From Actinomycetes bacterium (lineage in GTDB: Bacteria > Actinomycetota > Actinomycetes > Propionibacteriales > Propionibacteriaceae), in NCBI GenBank assembly GCA_023443125.1, contig JAEZVO010000079.1:1-59379 (forward strand): a DNA stretch of 59,379 bases, given 5' to 3'. A model generated the notes under the pieces. It worked only from the letters and a program-made list of their open reading frames with translations. It had not been told where the DNA came from and searched no databases. Position 1 is the stretch's first letter. Each line of letters begins with the position of its first letter. Both the position numbers and the translations under genes were made by a program. Below are positions 8,786 through 16,935 of this stretch, in pieces.

Positions 8786-8821
8786 TAGGGGCGGGCTTGG
8801 CATTACCGTAGCCCGCCCCTA
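8786..8821 (-). other. malE-malF intercistronic stem-loop
   Basis: Perfect 12-bp stem TAGGGGCGGGCT / AGCCCGCCCCTA with a 12-nt loop and no T-tract. It lies between the binding-protein gene and the permeases. Such structures commonly stabilise the upstream message or attenuate downstream expression, giving more MalE than MalF/G. That role here is inferred. Confidence 0.7.
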
Positions 8822-8839
8822 TCCGATAGCGAGGAAAAA

Positions 8840-10063
8840 TCAGAACCTCGACTTGATGTTCTTCACCATGGTCTGCCACGCGGCCTTGGCGTCGGGCGAC
8901 TTCTGATCGATGATCTGGATCTGAGTGTTGCCCCAGAACTCCCACACGACGTTCATCTCAGGAATCGTCGGCATGGGCTGGCCGTCCTTGGCGGCGTCGT
9001 TGAAGCCAGACATCAGCTCGTCGTCGACAACCTCCGCGGATTCCGTGAGTGCAGGGACGCGGCCGCCGAGCTCGTAGAGCTTGTCCTGGGCTTCCTTGGA
9101 ACCAAGGAAATCGATGAACTGGTTCGCCATGAGCGCGTTCTTGCTCTTCGAGGACACGTAGACCACCTGCACACCGACGAACGGGGCCGACGGCTTGCCA
9201 CCAGCCGAAGGCACGGGAAGCACGGAAATGTCCATACCAGCCTTCGTGAACTCCGCGGTGTTCCACGGACCAGTGATCATGTACGGGCTCTTGCCGTCGA
9301 GGAAGAGCTGCTTGGCCTGGTCGCCACCGATGTCGCCGGAGAGAATGCCTTCCTTGCCGAGCTTCTGGATGTACTCGGCGAAGGCCTCGCCTTCGGGGCC
9401 GGCCATACCAAGCTCGGTGGTGTACTCGTCGCCCTCCATCTGGAATACGGGGGCACCGAACGAGGTCTGAATGGGGTACATGTGGTACGGATCGCCCTGC
9501 TCACCCTGCTGCACCAGCAGCGGGTACTTCGAGCCACTGCTCTTGCCCTGCTCGATGAGCTTGTCGAGCGTGTCCGGGGTATCCTTCGCCAACTCGTTGT
9601 TGCGCACCAGCGCGATGTTCTCCAGCGCGTAGGGCATGCCCCAGACCTTGCCATTCTGGGTGACTGCCTGCACTGCGACAGGGCTGAACGCGTCCGCCTT
9701 CGAAGCGAAGTCGATGGGCGAGATCACGCCGTTTTGCACGAAGTCACCGAGACGGTCGTGCGCGGTGACGACGAGGTCTGGGCCTTGACCCGACGATGCC
9801 TGCGCGATGAGGTCGTTGGCAATATCAGCCGTCGGCTTCTGGACGACGTCGAGCGTCACACCAGAGCTTTCCTTGAACTGGGCGCCCAGTTCCTTGAACG
9901 CGTCGATGCGAGTTTCATCGGCCCAGATCGTGAGAGAACCGGCCTGCTTGGGCTGCTCGCTCTTCGAGCCTTCCGATGGTCTGGTTTCGCCACCACCGTC
10001 GCCTCCACACGCCGTCAAGGCGAGAGCAGCAGCCGCTGCGATAGCGATCAAGCGCTTGTGCAT
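8840..10063 (-). CDS. malE: Maltose/maltodextrin-binding lipoprotein MalE
   Basis: A 407-residue solute-binding lipoprotein with signal MHKRLIAIAAAAALALTAC and lipidated Cys19. The mature part starts with a Gly/Glu-rich linker, then SLTIWADETRIDAFKELG, the family 1 fold. PYMITGPWNTAEFTKAG is the usual ligand-cleft loop. The ATG at 10063 has AAAGGAG 8 nt upstream; the longer frame to 10132 is leader sequence. It is first in malEFG, divergent from the LacI-type regulator, with a downstream stem-loop before malF. Maltose or maltodextrin is inferred from the adjacent GH13 alpha-glucosidase. Confidence 0.93.
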   Translation of the reverse strand: MHKRLIAIAAAAALALTACGGDGGGETRPSEGSKSEQPKQAGSLTIWADETRIDAFKELGAQFKESSGVTLDVVQKPTADIANDLIAQASSGQGPDLVVTAHDRLGDFVQNGVISPIDFASKADAFSPVAVQAVTQNGKVWGMPYALENIALVRNNELAKDTPDTLDKLIEQGKSSGSKYPLLVQQGEQGDPYHMYPIQTSFGAPVFQMEGDEYTTELGMAGPEGEAFAEYIQKLGKEGILSGDIGGDQAKQLFLDGKSPYMITGPWNTAEFTKAGMDISVLPVPSAGGKPSAPFVGVQVVYVSSKSKNALMANQFIDFLGSKEAQDKLYELGGRVPALTESAEVVDDELMSGFNDAAKDGQPMPTIPEMNVVWEFWGNTQIQIIDQKSPDAKAAWQTMVKNIKSRF

Positions 10064-10130
10064 GAGATCAATCTCCTTTGATTCCGACATTTCCGAGAAC
10101 TGCACCCGCTGCAATCCCCAGCTGAGGGCC

Positions 10131-10171
10131 ATTCAAGCACTTCCGAGGGTCATTTGCAAGCTTTCTTGAAA
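10131..10171 (-). promoter_or_regulatory. malE promoter with overlapping operator
   Basis: On the minus strand TTGCAA (10159-10154) and TTGAAT (10136-10131) are spaced by 17 nt. The -35 lies inside an imperfect palindrome at 10154-10171, TTGCAAGCTTTCTTGAAA, whose CAAG/CTTG core fits a LacI-family operator. Confidence 0.45.
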
Positions 10172-10195
10172 TCTTTGCGTAACCCTTTCATCCCA

Positions 10196-10227
10196 TTGCA
10201 AAGATGTTGCGCGAGCGGTAACGTTAC
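10196..10227 (+). promoter_or_regulatory. Promoter and LacI-type operator of the regulator-glucosidase operon
   Basis: TTGCAA (10196-10201), 17 nt, then TAACGT (10219-10224). The -10 is buried in the perfect 10-bp palindrome GTAACGTTAC (10218-10227), whose central AACGTT is the usual core of LacI-family operators. Repressor binding here would block its own transcription. Confidence 0.5.
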
Positions 10228-10255
10228 GTGCACTAATGGTCCCGGAGGTACAACG

Positions 10256-11227
10256 ATGATCACGACGACCCTGGCCGACATCGCCGCGGCCGCTGGAGTG
10301 TCCACCGCGACAGTGTCGCGAGTAATGAACCAAAAGCCTGGTGTGAAAGACACCACTCGCGACGCCGTACTGCGTGCGCTCGAAGCTGCTGGTTATGAGG
10401 CCCCCACCAAGCTCGCCACGCGCGTCGTCGCCATCCTCGTACCCGAGCTCTCCAACCCCGTGTTTCCGCAGTACGCCCAAGAGCTCAGCCTCGTCCTCTA
10501 CGACGCTGGCTACTCGGCCATCGTGTGCCCCGTGAGTCAGGGCGGGTACAGCGAGATGCAATACCTCGACACGCTGCGCTCATCCGAGATCTCAGGCATC
10601 ATCTCCGTCTCCGGCGCATCGGCCGACTCACTCGCGTCGAAAACGCCCTACCAGACGCTGACCGACGACCAGATCCCCGCCGTCTACATCAACGGCTCAA
10701 GCGACGACATCACCGCACCCTTCTTCTGCGCCGACGATCATGCCGGCATCGAGCTCGCCGTCGAGCACCTGCGTGGGCTTGGTCACGAGCGCATCGGGCT
10801 CGCCGTCGGACAGCCGCGCTACATGCCCACCACACGCAAGGCGAAGGCATTCTTAGCGCTCGGATTCGACGAAGCCGACATCGAGTACACCGAATACACC
10901 GCCGACGGTGGTGGCCGCGCGGGCAGACGCCTGCTGGCCAGCAATCACACGGCCATCATCTGCGGCTCCGACGTGATGGCCCTCGGCCTCATGCAGGAGG
11001 CATCCCGCCAGGGCCTCCGCGCCCCCGCTGACTTCAGCGTCATCGGCTACGACGATTCACCCGTCATGCACCTCACCAACCTGACCACCGTTCGCCAGCC
11101 CGTGAACACCATCAGCGAGGCGGCCGTCGGTGCTCTGCTTGCGATGCTGCGCGGCGAAGACGTGGCTGCCAATGAACAGTTGTTCGCACCGGATCTGACC
11201 ATTCGAGACACGACAGGAGCACCATGA
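10256..11227 (+). CDS. LacI-family transcriptional regulator (MalR-like)
   Basis: A 323-residue repressor. The N-terminal helix-turn-helix is TLADIAAAAGVSTATVSRVM (residues 5-24), followed by the hinge and a periplasmic-binding-like sensor domain with DDHAGIELAVEHL and FSVIGYDDSPV. The ATG at 10256 has GGAGG at 10244-10248; the in-frame codons from 10154 lie in the promoter. It overlaps the glucosidase gene (ATGA at 11224), so the two are co-transcribed. Position and the palindromes at 10154 and 10218 suggest it controls both malEFG and its own operon, with a maltodextrin effector inferred. Confidence 0.93.
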   Translation: MITTTLADIAAAAGVSTATVSRVMNQKPGVKDTTRDAVLRALEAAGYEAPTKLATRVVAILVPELSNPVFPQYAQELSLVLYDAGYSAIVCPVSQGGYSEMQYLDTLRSSEISGIISVSGASADSLASKTPYQTLTDDQIPAVYINGSSDDITAPFFCADDHAGIELAVEHLRGLGHERIGLAVGQPRYMPTTRKAKAFLALGFDEADIEYTEYTADGGGRAGRRLLASNHTAIICGSDVMALGLMQEASRQGLRAPADFSVIGYDDSPVMHLTNLTTVRQPVNTISEAAVGALLAMLRGEDVAANEQLFAPDLTIRDTTGAP

Positions 11228-12840
11228 CAACCACCCCGTGGTGGCGCGACGCCGTCATCTACCAGATCTACCCCCGCTCATTCGCCGACGCGAACGGTGA
11301 CGGGTACGGCGATCTCGCCGGGATCATCTCGCGACTCGACCACGTCCGCGACCTCGGCGTCGACGCCATCTGGTGCTCGCCGTTCTATCGCTCCCCCATG
11401 AAAGACGCCGGCTACGACGTCGCCGACTACCTGACCATCGACCCGATGTTCGGCGATCTCGACGACGCCCGCCAGCTGATCGACGAGTGCCACCAGCGTG
11501 GGCTGCGGTTGATCGTCGACCTCGTTCCTAACCACACCAGCGCCGACCACGAGTGGTTCCAGGCGGCGCTCGCCTCCGCCCCCGGCTCGCCCGAGCGGGC
11601 GATGTACCACTTCGCCGACGGTCGCGGTGAGCACGGGGAGCTGCCGCCGAACAACTGGACCTCCATCTTCGGCGGCAACGCCTGGACGCGCCTCCACGAC
11701 GCCGACGGCAACCCCGAACAGTGGTACCTCCACCTCTTCGACACCACGCAGCCCGACCTCAACTGGGACGACGAGCGCGTGCGCGAAGGGTTCGATCAGA
11801 TCCTGCGGTTCTGGCTCGACCTCGGCGTCGACGGGTTCCGCGTCGACGTGGCGCACTCCCTCGTGAAGGCCCCCGGACTGCCCGACGACGACGCCGACTA
11901 CCGGATGATCTCTGGCGGGCAGGGCCCTATGTGGGATCAAGACGGCGTTCACGAGGTGTACCGACGGTGGCGAGCCATCCTCGACTCGTACGAGGGCGAG
12001 CGCATCCTCGTCGCGGAGGCCTGGGTGGACGACGCCGACCGGCTGGCATTGTATCTGCGCGCCGACGAGATGCACACCGCGTTCAACTTCGGGTTCCTCA
12101 CCTGCGAGTGGGACGCCGAGCACTATCGCGAGCAGATCGAAACGTCGCTGGCGGCAGATGCGAAGGTGGGCGCCCCCACGACGTGGGTGCTGTCGAACCA
12201 TGACACCATGCGCCATACCTCCAGGCTCGGACGCGAGGACGAACCGGGCGTCCACAAGGAGTTTCTCGGCCCCGGCAATCCGCAACCCGACGAGGAACTC
12301 GGCCTGCGCCGCGCCCGCGCCGCGACGATGCTCGAGCTGGCGCTGCCCGGTTCGGCCTACATCTACCAGGGCGAAGAATTGGGCCTGCCCGACCACACGA
12401 CCCTCCCCCACGAATACCGCCAAGACCCGGCTTGGTTCCAGTCCAACCACGAGGAGCTGGGCCGCGACGGGTGCCGCATCCCCCTGCCCTGGGACGCCGA
12501 GGCGCCGGGGATGGGTTTCTCCCCCACCGGCAAGACGTGGCTGCCCCAGCCGGAGGGTTACGCGAGCTACGCGGCGACCCAGCAGCGCGGCGTCGAGGGC
12601 TCCACGCTGGAGTTGTACCGTCGGCTCCTGCGCCTGCGTAAGGAACTGGGGCTCGGCGCCGGTACGCTGACGTGGCTCGACGCGCCCGAGGGCGTACTCA
12701 TGTTCGACAACGCCGGCGTGCAGGTGATCGTCAATGTCTCGGGTAACCCCCTACCTGTGCCCGCTGGGCGGGAGGTGCTCGTCGCGAGCCACCCCGTCGA
12801 GGGCGAGATCCCGGCCAACACCACAGTGTGGCTGCGCTGA
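11224..12840 (+). CDS. GH13 alpha-glucosidase (oligo-1,6-/maltodextrin type)
   Basis: A 538-residue cytoplasmic glycoside hydrolase without signal peptide. The N-terminal (beta/alpha)8 barrel starts WWRDAVIYQIYPRSFADANG. Catalytic residues are visible: nucleophile Asp208 (GFRVDVAH), acid/base Glu265 (VAEAW) and Asp327 (LSNHDTMR). Conserved region I is DLVPNHTS. The C-terminal beta domain is short. It is coupled to the LacI-type regulator and divergent from malEFG, so it probably hydrolyses imported malto-oligosaccharides to glucose. Exact linkage specificity cannot be fixed from sequence. Confidence 0.93.
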   Translation: MTTTPWWRDAVIYQIYPRSFADANGDGYGDLAGIISRLDHVRDLGVDAIWCSPFYRSPMKDAGYDVADYLTIDPMFGDLDDARQLIDECHQRGLRLIVDLVPNHTSADHEWFQAALASAPGSPERAMYHFADGRGEHGELPPNNWTSIFGGNAWTRLHDADGNPEQWYLHLFDTTQPDLNWDDERVREGFDQILRFWLDLGVDGFRVDVAHSLVKAPGLPDDDADYRMISGGQGPMWDQDGVHEVYRRWRAILDSYEGERILVAEAWVDDADRLALYLRADEMHTAFNFGFLTCEWDAEHYREQIETSLAADAKVGAPTTWVLSNHDTMRHTSRLGREDEPGVHKEFLGPGNPQPDEELGLRRARAATMLELALPGSAYIYQGEELGLPDHTTLPHEYRQDPAWFQSNHEELGRDGCRIPLPWDAEAPGMGFSPTGKTWLPQPEGYASYAATQQRGVEGSTLELYRRLLRLRKELGLGAGTLTWLDAPEGVLMFDNAGVQVIVNVSGNPLPVPAGREVLVASHPVEGEIPANTTVWLR

Positions 12841-12850
12841 CTCGTCGTCT

Positions 12851-12927
12851 TTGACCGTTATCCTCCACGCCTGCCAGATTCTCCCGAAAACAGGGGGGTC
12901 AAACGCTTCTCAGGAGGATAACGGTCA
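12851..12927. repeat. Palindromic element, copy 1 (inverted orientation)
   Basis: A 77-bp element with perfect 15-bp terminal inverted repeats, TGACCGTTATCCTCC at 12852-12866 and its complement at 12913-12927. The interior holds an asymmetric core, including CCCGAAAACAGGGGGG, that is the reverse complement of the core in copies 2 and 3, so this copy points the other way. It begins 11 bases after the glucosidase stop. It also supplies the TGA stop of the nuclease gene at 12925. Confidence 0.92.
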
Positions 12928-13758
12928 TCTTTTCTGGTTAAGCGCCTGCCGGATTTGCGGCACGAGATCGTCAATCGTCTCCCACGTGAACCGCAACACC
13001 TGCCATCCAGCGAGGGTGAGCAGGTTCTGCTTCATGCGGTCGCGTACGAACGTGGCGCGATCCTTGTGGAACTCGTAGCCGTCGAGCTCCGCGACGAGCT
13101 TGCTGCCGCCGAACAGCAGGTCGGCGGGAAAGGCCATGCCACCCACCTGCACGGTGGCGTTCGCTTTCCAACCCGTGATGCGGGCGCGGCGCAGCATGGT
13201 GTGAGCGAGCCGCTCGAACTCCGACCACGGCACGTCCCTCGACTCCCACAAGATGCGCCTGGCAAGGCGATTGCCCGTGTGCCCAGGCACATGACTAAGG
13301 GCCAGGTGCATGTCAGCGACGGTGGCCACGCCGCGTCGCAGTGCCTCGTCCACGGCATGTCCGCCCAGATCCTTCACGAGCTGCACTGCTGATAGCGCAG
13401 GCGCCGCGACCTTGTAGTCCTCGTGCCAGATCATGACGTCCGCGCCGAGTGACGCGCGCCGCACCGTGAGCCACGGCACCGGAGATTCCTTGCGGGCTCC
13501 CCACAGCTCGATGTCGTCGTTGGGCAGGTCGTCCCACCACGTCATACGGGCGGCAGCGGCACCGACGAGGGCGTGGTCGGGCGCCCATGCCATGGCGGCA
13601 AGGACGCGGGTCTCCCACGTGTCGGGCACGTTGGGATGGGCGTAGACGCCCGGTAGCGGCGACCACGCTTTGCCTCTGCGGCGCATGGAACGCAGGGCAT
13701 TGGCGAGGTGCGGGTGGTCTCTGACAGCGATGATGGGCTGGTTCGCAAAAATGTCCAT
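12925..13758 (-). CDS. DUF559/Vsr-like endonuclease-domain protein with AbiEi-like N-terminus
   Basis: A 277-residue protein. The N-terminal half (SMRRRGKAWSPLPGVYAHP, then ETRVLAAMAWAPDHALVGAA) resembles the AbiEi-like helical region found in actinobacterial DUF559 proteins. The C-terminus has a PD-(D/E)xK nuclease core: Asp213 (FPADLLFGG), Glu224 and Asp226 (LVAELDGYEFHKD), then RDRMKQNLLTLAGWQVLRFT. All expected acidic residues are present. The ATG at 13758 has no Shine-Dalgarno; a TTG at 13827 would extend it into the flank. Its stop codon lies inside palindrome copy 1, and copy 2 lies 73 bases upstream. Function is unproven; a role in repeat spread or defence is possible. Confidence 0.82.
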   Translation of the reverse strand: MDIFANQPIIAVRDHPHLANALRSMRRRGKAWSPLPGVYAHPNVPDTWETRVLAAMAWAPDHALVGAAAARMTWWDDLPNDDIELWGARKESPVPWLTVRRASLGADVMIWHEDYKVAAPALSAVQLVKDLGGHAVDEALRRGVATVADMHLALSHVPGHTGNRLARRILWESRDVPWSEFERLAHTMLRRARITGWKANATVQVGGMAFPADLLFGGSKLVAELDGYEFHKDRATFVRDRMKQNLLTLAGWQVLRFTWETIDDLVPQIRQALNQKR

Positions 13759-13830
13759 ACAACAGGATTGGTAACCAGCACCCCTCCACGCCCGTTTTCC
13801 ACAGGGGAAATTTTGGGGGAAGGGCAAAAA

Positions 13831-13910
13831 GTTGACCGTTATCCTCCACGAGAAGCATTTGACCCCCTCGTTTCGGGGATTTTCTGCAGGTGTGGAGGAT
13901 AACGGTCAAC
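13831..13910. repeat. Palindromic element, copy 2
   Basis: An 80-bp element with perfect 19-bp inverted ends (GTTGACCGTTATCCTCCAC and its complement, 13831-13849 and 13892-13910). An inner stem, CCCC...CGGGG, sits around TCGTTT. It lies between the upstream side of the nuclease gene and the 3' end of the YhgE-like gene, inverted relative to copy 1. Confidence 0.93.
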
Positions 13911-13924
13911 TGCGCTAGCGGTGA

Positions 13925-16105
13925 TCAGCGCGGACGGATCGAGAAGGCGTAGTCCGCCGTCGACTCCGACGTGATCATCGGCGGGTGCAGGTCGCGCATG
14001 CGGAATCGCTGCCTGCGCCGGATGAGCAGCACCGACGCGGTCACCGCAAGCGCCAGCACCCCGGCCAGCACCCCGATGCACATCCAGTACGTGGCCATCG
14101 ACCCTCCGGAAATCGTCACCCTAAAGGCCGTCACGGAATACCACATGGGCGAGACCGGCGCCAGGTACTGGAACAGCGGCGGCAGCATCTGCACCGGGAA
14201 AGTGCCACCGCTGGACGGAATCTGGATGACGAGCCACACCAGGAACAGCGCCGTCTGCGGCGACCCCAGGATCACCCGGAACATATACGCCAGCGACAGG
14301 AACGACAGCGACGAAACGCTCAGCAGCAGGAAGAACAGCACCGGGTGTACGGGGTTCAGGCCGACGAAGAACCACAGGCCGAATCCCATGAGCCAGGAGG
14401 CCACGAGGCCGATGGCGGCGATCGGCCCGAGCCCCGTTGCCGCGAGCCGCAGCGGGTTGCCTCGGCCGGTGAGCGCGCGGCCGGAGATCGTGCGCACGAC
14501 GAGGAACCCGGAGATACACAGGATCCACAGGCCGATCGAGGCAAACAGGGGCGCCAATCCGCGTCCGTAGTTCTCGGCATCATGGTCGACGACTTGCTCG
14601 AGATCCACCGGAGAACTCATCACGACGGCCAGGTTTTCTTGTTCCGAATCGCTTAGCTGCGGCAGGCGTCGAGCGCCGTCGTCGAGCCCAGTGCGCAGCT
14701 TGTGGGCGCCGTCGGAGAGCTGCGGGACCGCGGTGTTGAGCTGGCCCACACCGTCGGTGAGCCGCACCACGCCGTCGACGACTTCAGGGATCGAGTCGAT
14801 CACCGAACGCGCCTGCGCGCCGACGCTGCGCAGGGCATCGCGGCCATCTTGGAGGCCCTGATCGACGGTGCCCGCGCCGGCACGCATGGCCGCGACCCCG
14901 TCGTCAATACCGCCCGCCTGCTTCCGCGCGTTGTCGAGCGACGACTGCGCGTTGCGGGCCGCCTTCTCCAGGCCGCTCGTGTCGAGCTGCAGGTTGATGC
15001 CGGCCGTGAGCGTGGCGGCCTGGTCGAGCTTCGACGTGAGCGTCACGTGCGAGTTCCGCGCCCCGTCCAGCTCGCGTGTGAGCGCGATGAAGTCCTTGTC
15101 GTTGGCGAGTTCGGGGTATTTCGCGCTGAGGCTGCTGGAGTGCGTGCGCGCCCGGTCGACGTGGCGGTTCAGGTCGACGACGAGCCCGCCGCCGTCACTG
15201 TTGATCTCGCCCTGCACCTTGACCAGCTCGCCGGCCTGCTCACGAATCTTCGGCAGTTGCCCCAGTGCGTGGTTGATGAGCGGGTCGACCTGCGCGGCAG
15301 CCGCCTGAATGCTCCCAGCAACGGCCGCCCCGGAATCTGCGACGGTACTCGCCCCGGAGCGCATCTGCGCGGCGCCCTTCGACACCTCGTCCACCGACGC
15401 GCTCACACCGTCGAGCCCCTTCTCAACGGCATTGGCGGTGTCGACGAGGCCCTCGGTTTTGCTGGATGCTTCGAGGAGCTTCTCGTGTATTTCCGCGACG
15501 CCGTCTTTCACTTGGGCGAGCCCGTCGTCGAGCTGCCCTGCCCCGTCGGCGGCGTCCAGCATTCCCTGCCGGATCTCCTCCAGCGATCCGAACAGCGCCC
15601 GGAAATAGGCGTCGGAAACGGTGGAATCGAGGGTCTTCGCCAGCGTGTCCTCGGCTTTACCCGTGAGCGAGCCGATGATGAACCCGTTGGCGTCGTCGCG
15701 ATGCATGGTGATCACGGCACGTTTCGGATCATAGTTTCCGGCGCTCACGAGGTTCGACGAGAAATTCTCGGGCACCGTGATGACCATGTAGTACTCGCCT
15801 TCGGCGAGCCCTTCTCGCGCCTCCTCCTCGGAGTCTAAGAACTGCCAGTCGAATACAGGACGGTCGCGCAGCGCCTCGACGAATTGGGCACCGCCGTCGA
15901 CCTCCATACCCTCGAACTCCGTGGGTTTGTCCTTGTTGACTACGGCAACCTTGATCTCGTCGATGTTGTCGTAGAGGTTCCAGTTCGCCCCCAGATAGAT
16001 GACGCCGTACAGCAGCGGCAGCAACAGCACGAAGATGAGCGCGAGGCGGGGAACGCCCTTGAAGCGTCGGAACTCGTATGGCACGAAGTGGGTGATCAAC
16101 CTCAT
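13925..16105 (-). CDS. YhgE/Pip-family membrane protein
   Basis: A 726-residue protein with one N-terminal membrane segment (about residues 20-40), a long extracytoplasmic region and a C-terminal block of about five membrane segments from near residue 520 to 700. The outer region is rich in heptad-like repeats typical of this family (phrases such as DGAGQLDDGLAQVKDGVAEI). Its N-terminus, RRFKGVPRLALIFVLLLPLLYG, is the YhgE signature. It overlaps the ABC ATPase gene by ATGA, so it is probably the permease half of an ABC-2-like exporter controlled by the TetR regulator. Substrate unknown. Confidence 0.87.
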   Translation of the reverse strand: MRLITHFVPYEFRRFKGVPRLALIFVLLLPLLYGVIYLGANWNLYDNIDEIKVAVVNKDKPTEFEGMEVDGGAQFVEALRDRPVFDWQFLDSEEEAREGLAEGEYYMVITVPENFSSNLVSAGNYDPKRAVITMHRDDANGFIIGSLTGKAEDTLAKTLDSTVSDAYFRALFGSLEEIRQGMLDAADGAGQLDDGLAQVKDGVAEIHEKLLEASSKTEGLVDTANAVEKGLDGVSASVDEVSKGAAQMRSGASTVADSGAAVAGSIQAAAAQVDPLINHALGQLPKIREQAGELVKVQGEINSDGGGLVVDLNRHVDRARTHSSSLSAKYPELANDKDFIALTRELDGARNSHVTLTSKLDQAATLTAGINLQLDTSGLEKAARNAQSSLDNARKQAGGIDDGVAAMRAGAGTVDQGLQDGRDALRSVGAQARSVIDSIPEVVDGVVRLTDGVGQLNTAVPQLSDGAHKLRTGLDDGARRLPQLSDSEQENLAVVMSSPVDLEQVVDHDAENYGRGLAPLFASIGLWILCISGFLVVRTISGRALTGRGNPLRLAATGLGPIAAIGLVASWLMGFGLWFFVGLNPVHPVLFFLLLSVSSLSFLSLAYMFRVILGSPQTALFLVWLVIQIPSSGGTFPVQMLPPLFQYLAPVSPMWYSVTAFRVTISGGSMATYWMCIGVLAGVLALAVTASVLLIRRRQRFRMRDLHPPMITSESTADYAFSIRPR

Positions 16106-16935
16106 GCCTCAGCCTCCTCATCATGGCCGTCGTTGTCTTGCGTGGGTGCGTCATCCTCTTCCGGCACCGAATCTTCGATAGGCCCCGCGTTGCGAATGCT
16201 GGCCACCACCACGTCGGGATCAATCTCGAACGGTTCCGCCTTCGCCATGCCGACGATGGCGAGCCCTTCGTCGATAGGCCTCGACGATTTCTTCTTCTGC
16301 GACGGCAGCGTCACCTCGACGGCACCCGCGGGCGCCGTGCCGTGGTCGAGGGTGGCGGCGATCAGCACCGCGTCGTCGAGGGACAGCATCCTCGAAATGA
16401 GCTCGAACATCAATGGCTGCTGTTCGTGCGGCACCAGCACGTCGGCGTCGTCAAGCACCACGACCTTCGACGGCCGAAGCATAACGAGCCCCACCGACGC
16501 GATGGTGCGCTCGAGCGGGGTGAAATCGGCCATCTCGGTGGTGCGGTCGAGTCGGAACCCAACGAGCCGCTCCAACTGATCTGCGCGGGCGACCCCGTCG
16601 TGGACGGAAATGCCTTCGAGAAAGCAGCGCTCGAACAGGGATTCGCGCAGAGTCAGCCGGTCTTCTGGCGCGACGTAGTCGCCCAGCCGTGCAACGCCGG
16701 TGAGCGCCATGGCACGACGAGGGTTGGCGATGGCGTCGATCCCGTCGATGGTGAGGCTGCCGGTGGCGGCGCGCAGCCGGGCCGCCAGCGCCAGTAGCAG
16801 CGACGATTTCCCGCTGCCCTGATCACCGTGCACCACGCAGATCTGGCGAGCGTCGAGGGTGAGGTCGAGTGGGCCGAAGATGCGCCCGCGAGGGCCTTCG
16901 GCTTCCAGGTTCTTTGCTTCGAGCACGACGTTCAT
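16102..16935 (-). CDS. ABC-type ATP-binding protein with degenerate signature motif
   Basis: A 277-residue ATPase. Walker A is GDQGSGKSS (near residue 37) and Walker B is KVVVLDDAD. The LSGGQ signature that should precede Walker B is replaced by DFTPLERT, and the usual catalytic Glu after Walker B is Asp-Ala-Asp. The C-terminus is acidic (EEDDAPTQDNDGHDEE). The ATG at 16935 overlaps the TetR stop. Located between a TetR regulator and a YhgE-like membrane protein, it is the likely ATPase partner, although ATP hydrolysis may be impaired or atypical. Confidence 0.85.
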   Translation of the reverse strand: MNVVLEAKNLEAEGPRGRIFGPLDLTLDARQICVVHGDQGSGKSSLLLALAARLRAATGSLTIDGIDAIANPRRAMALTGVARLGDYVAPEDRLTLRESLFERCFLEGISVHDGVARADQLERLVGFRLDRTTEMADFTPLERTIASVGLVMLRPSKVVVLDDADVLVPHEQQPLMFELISRMLSLDDAVLIAATLDHGTAPAGAVEVTLPSQKKKSSRPIDEGLAIVGMAKAEPFEIDPDVVVASIRNAGPIEDSVPEEDDAPTQDNDGHDEEAEA

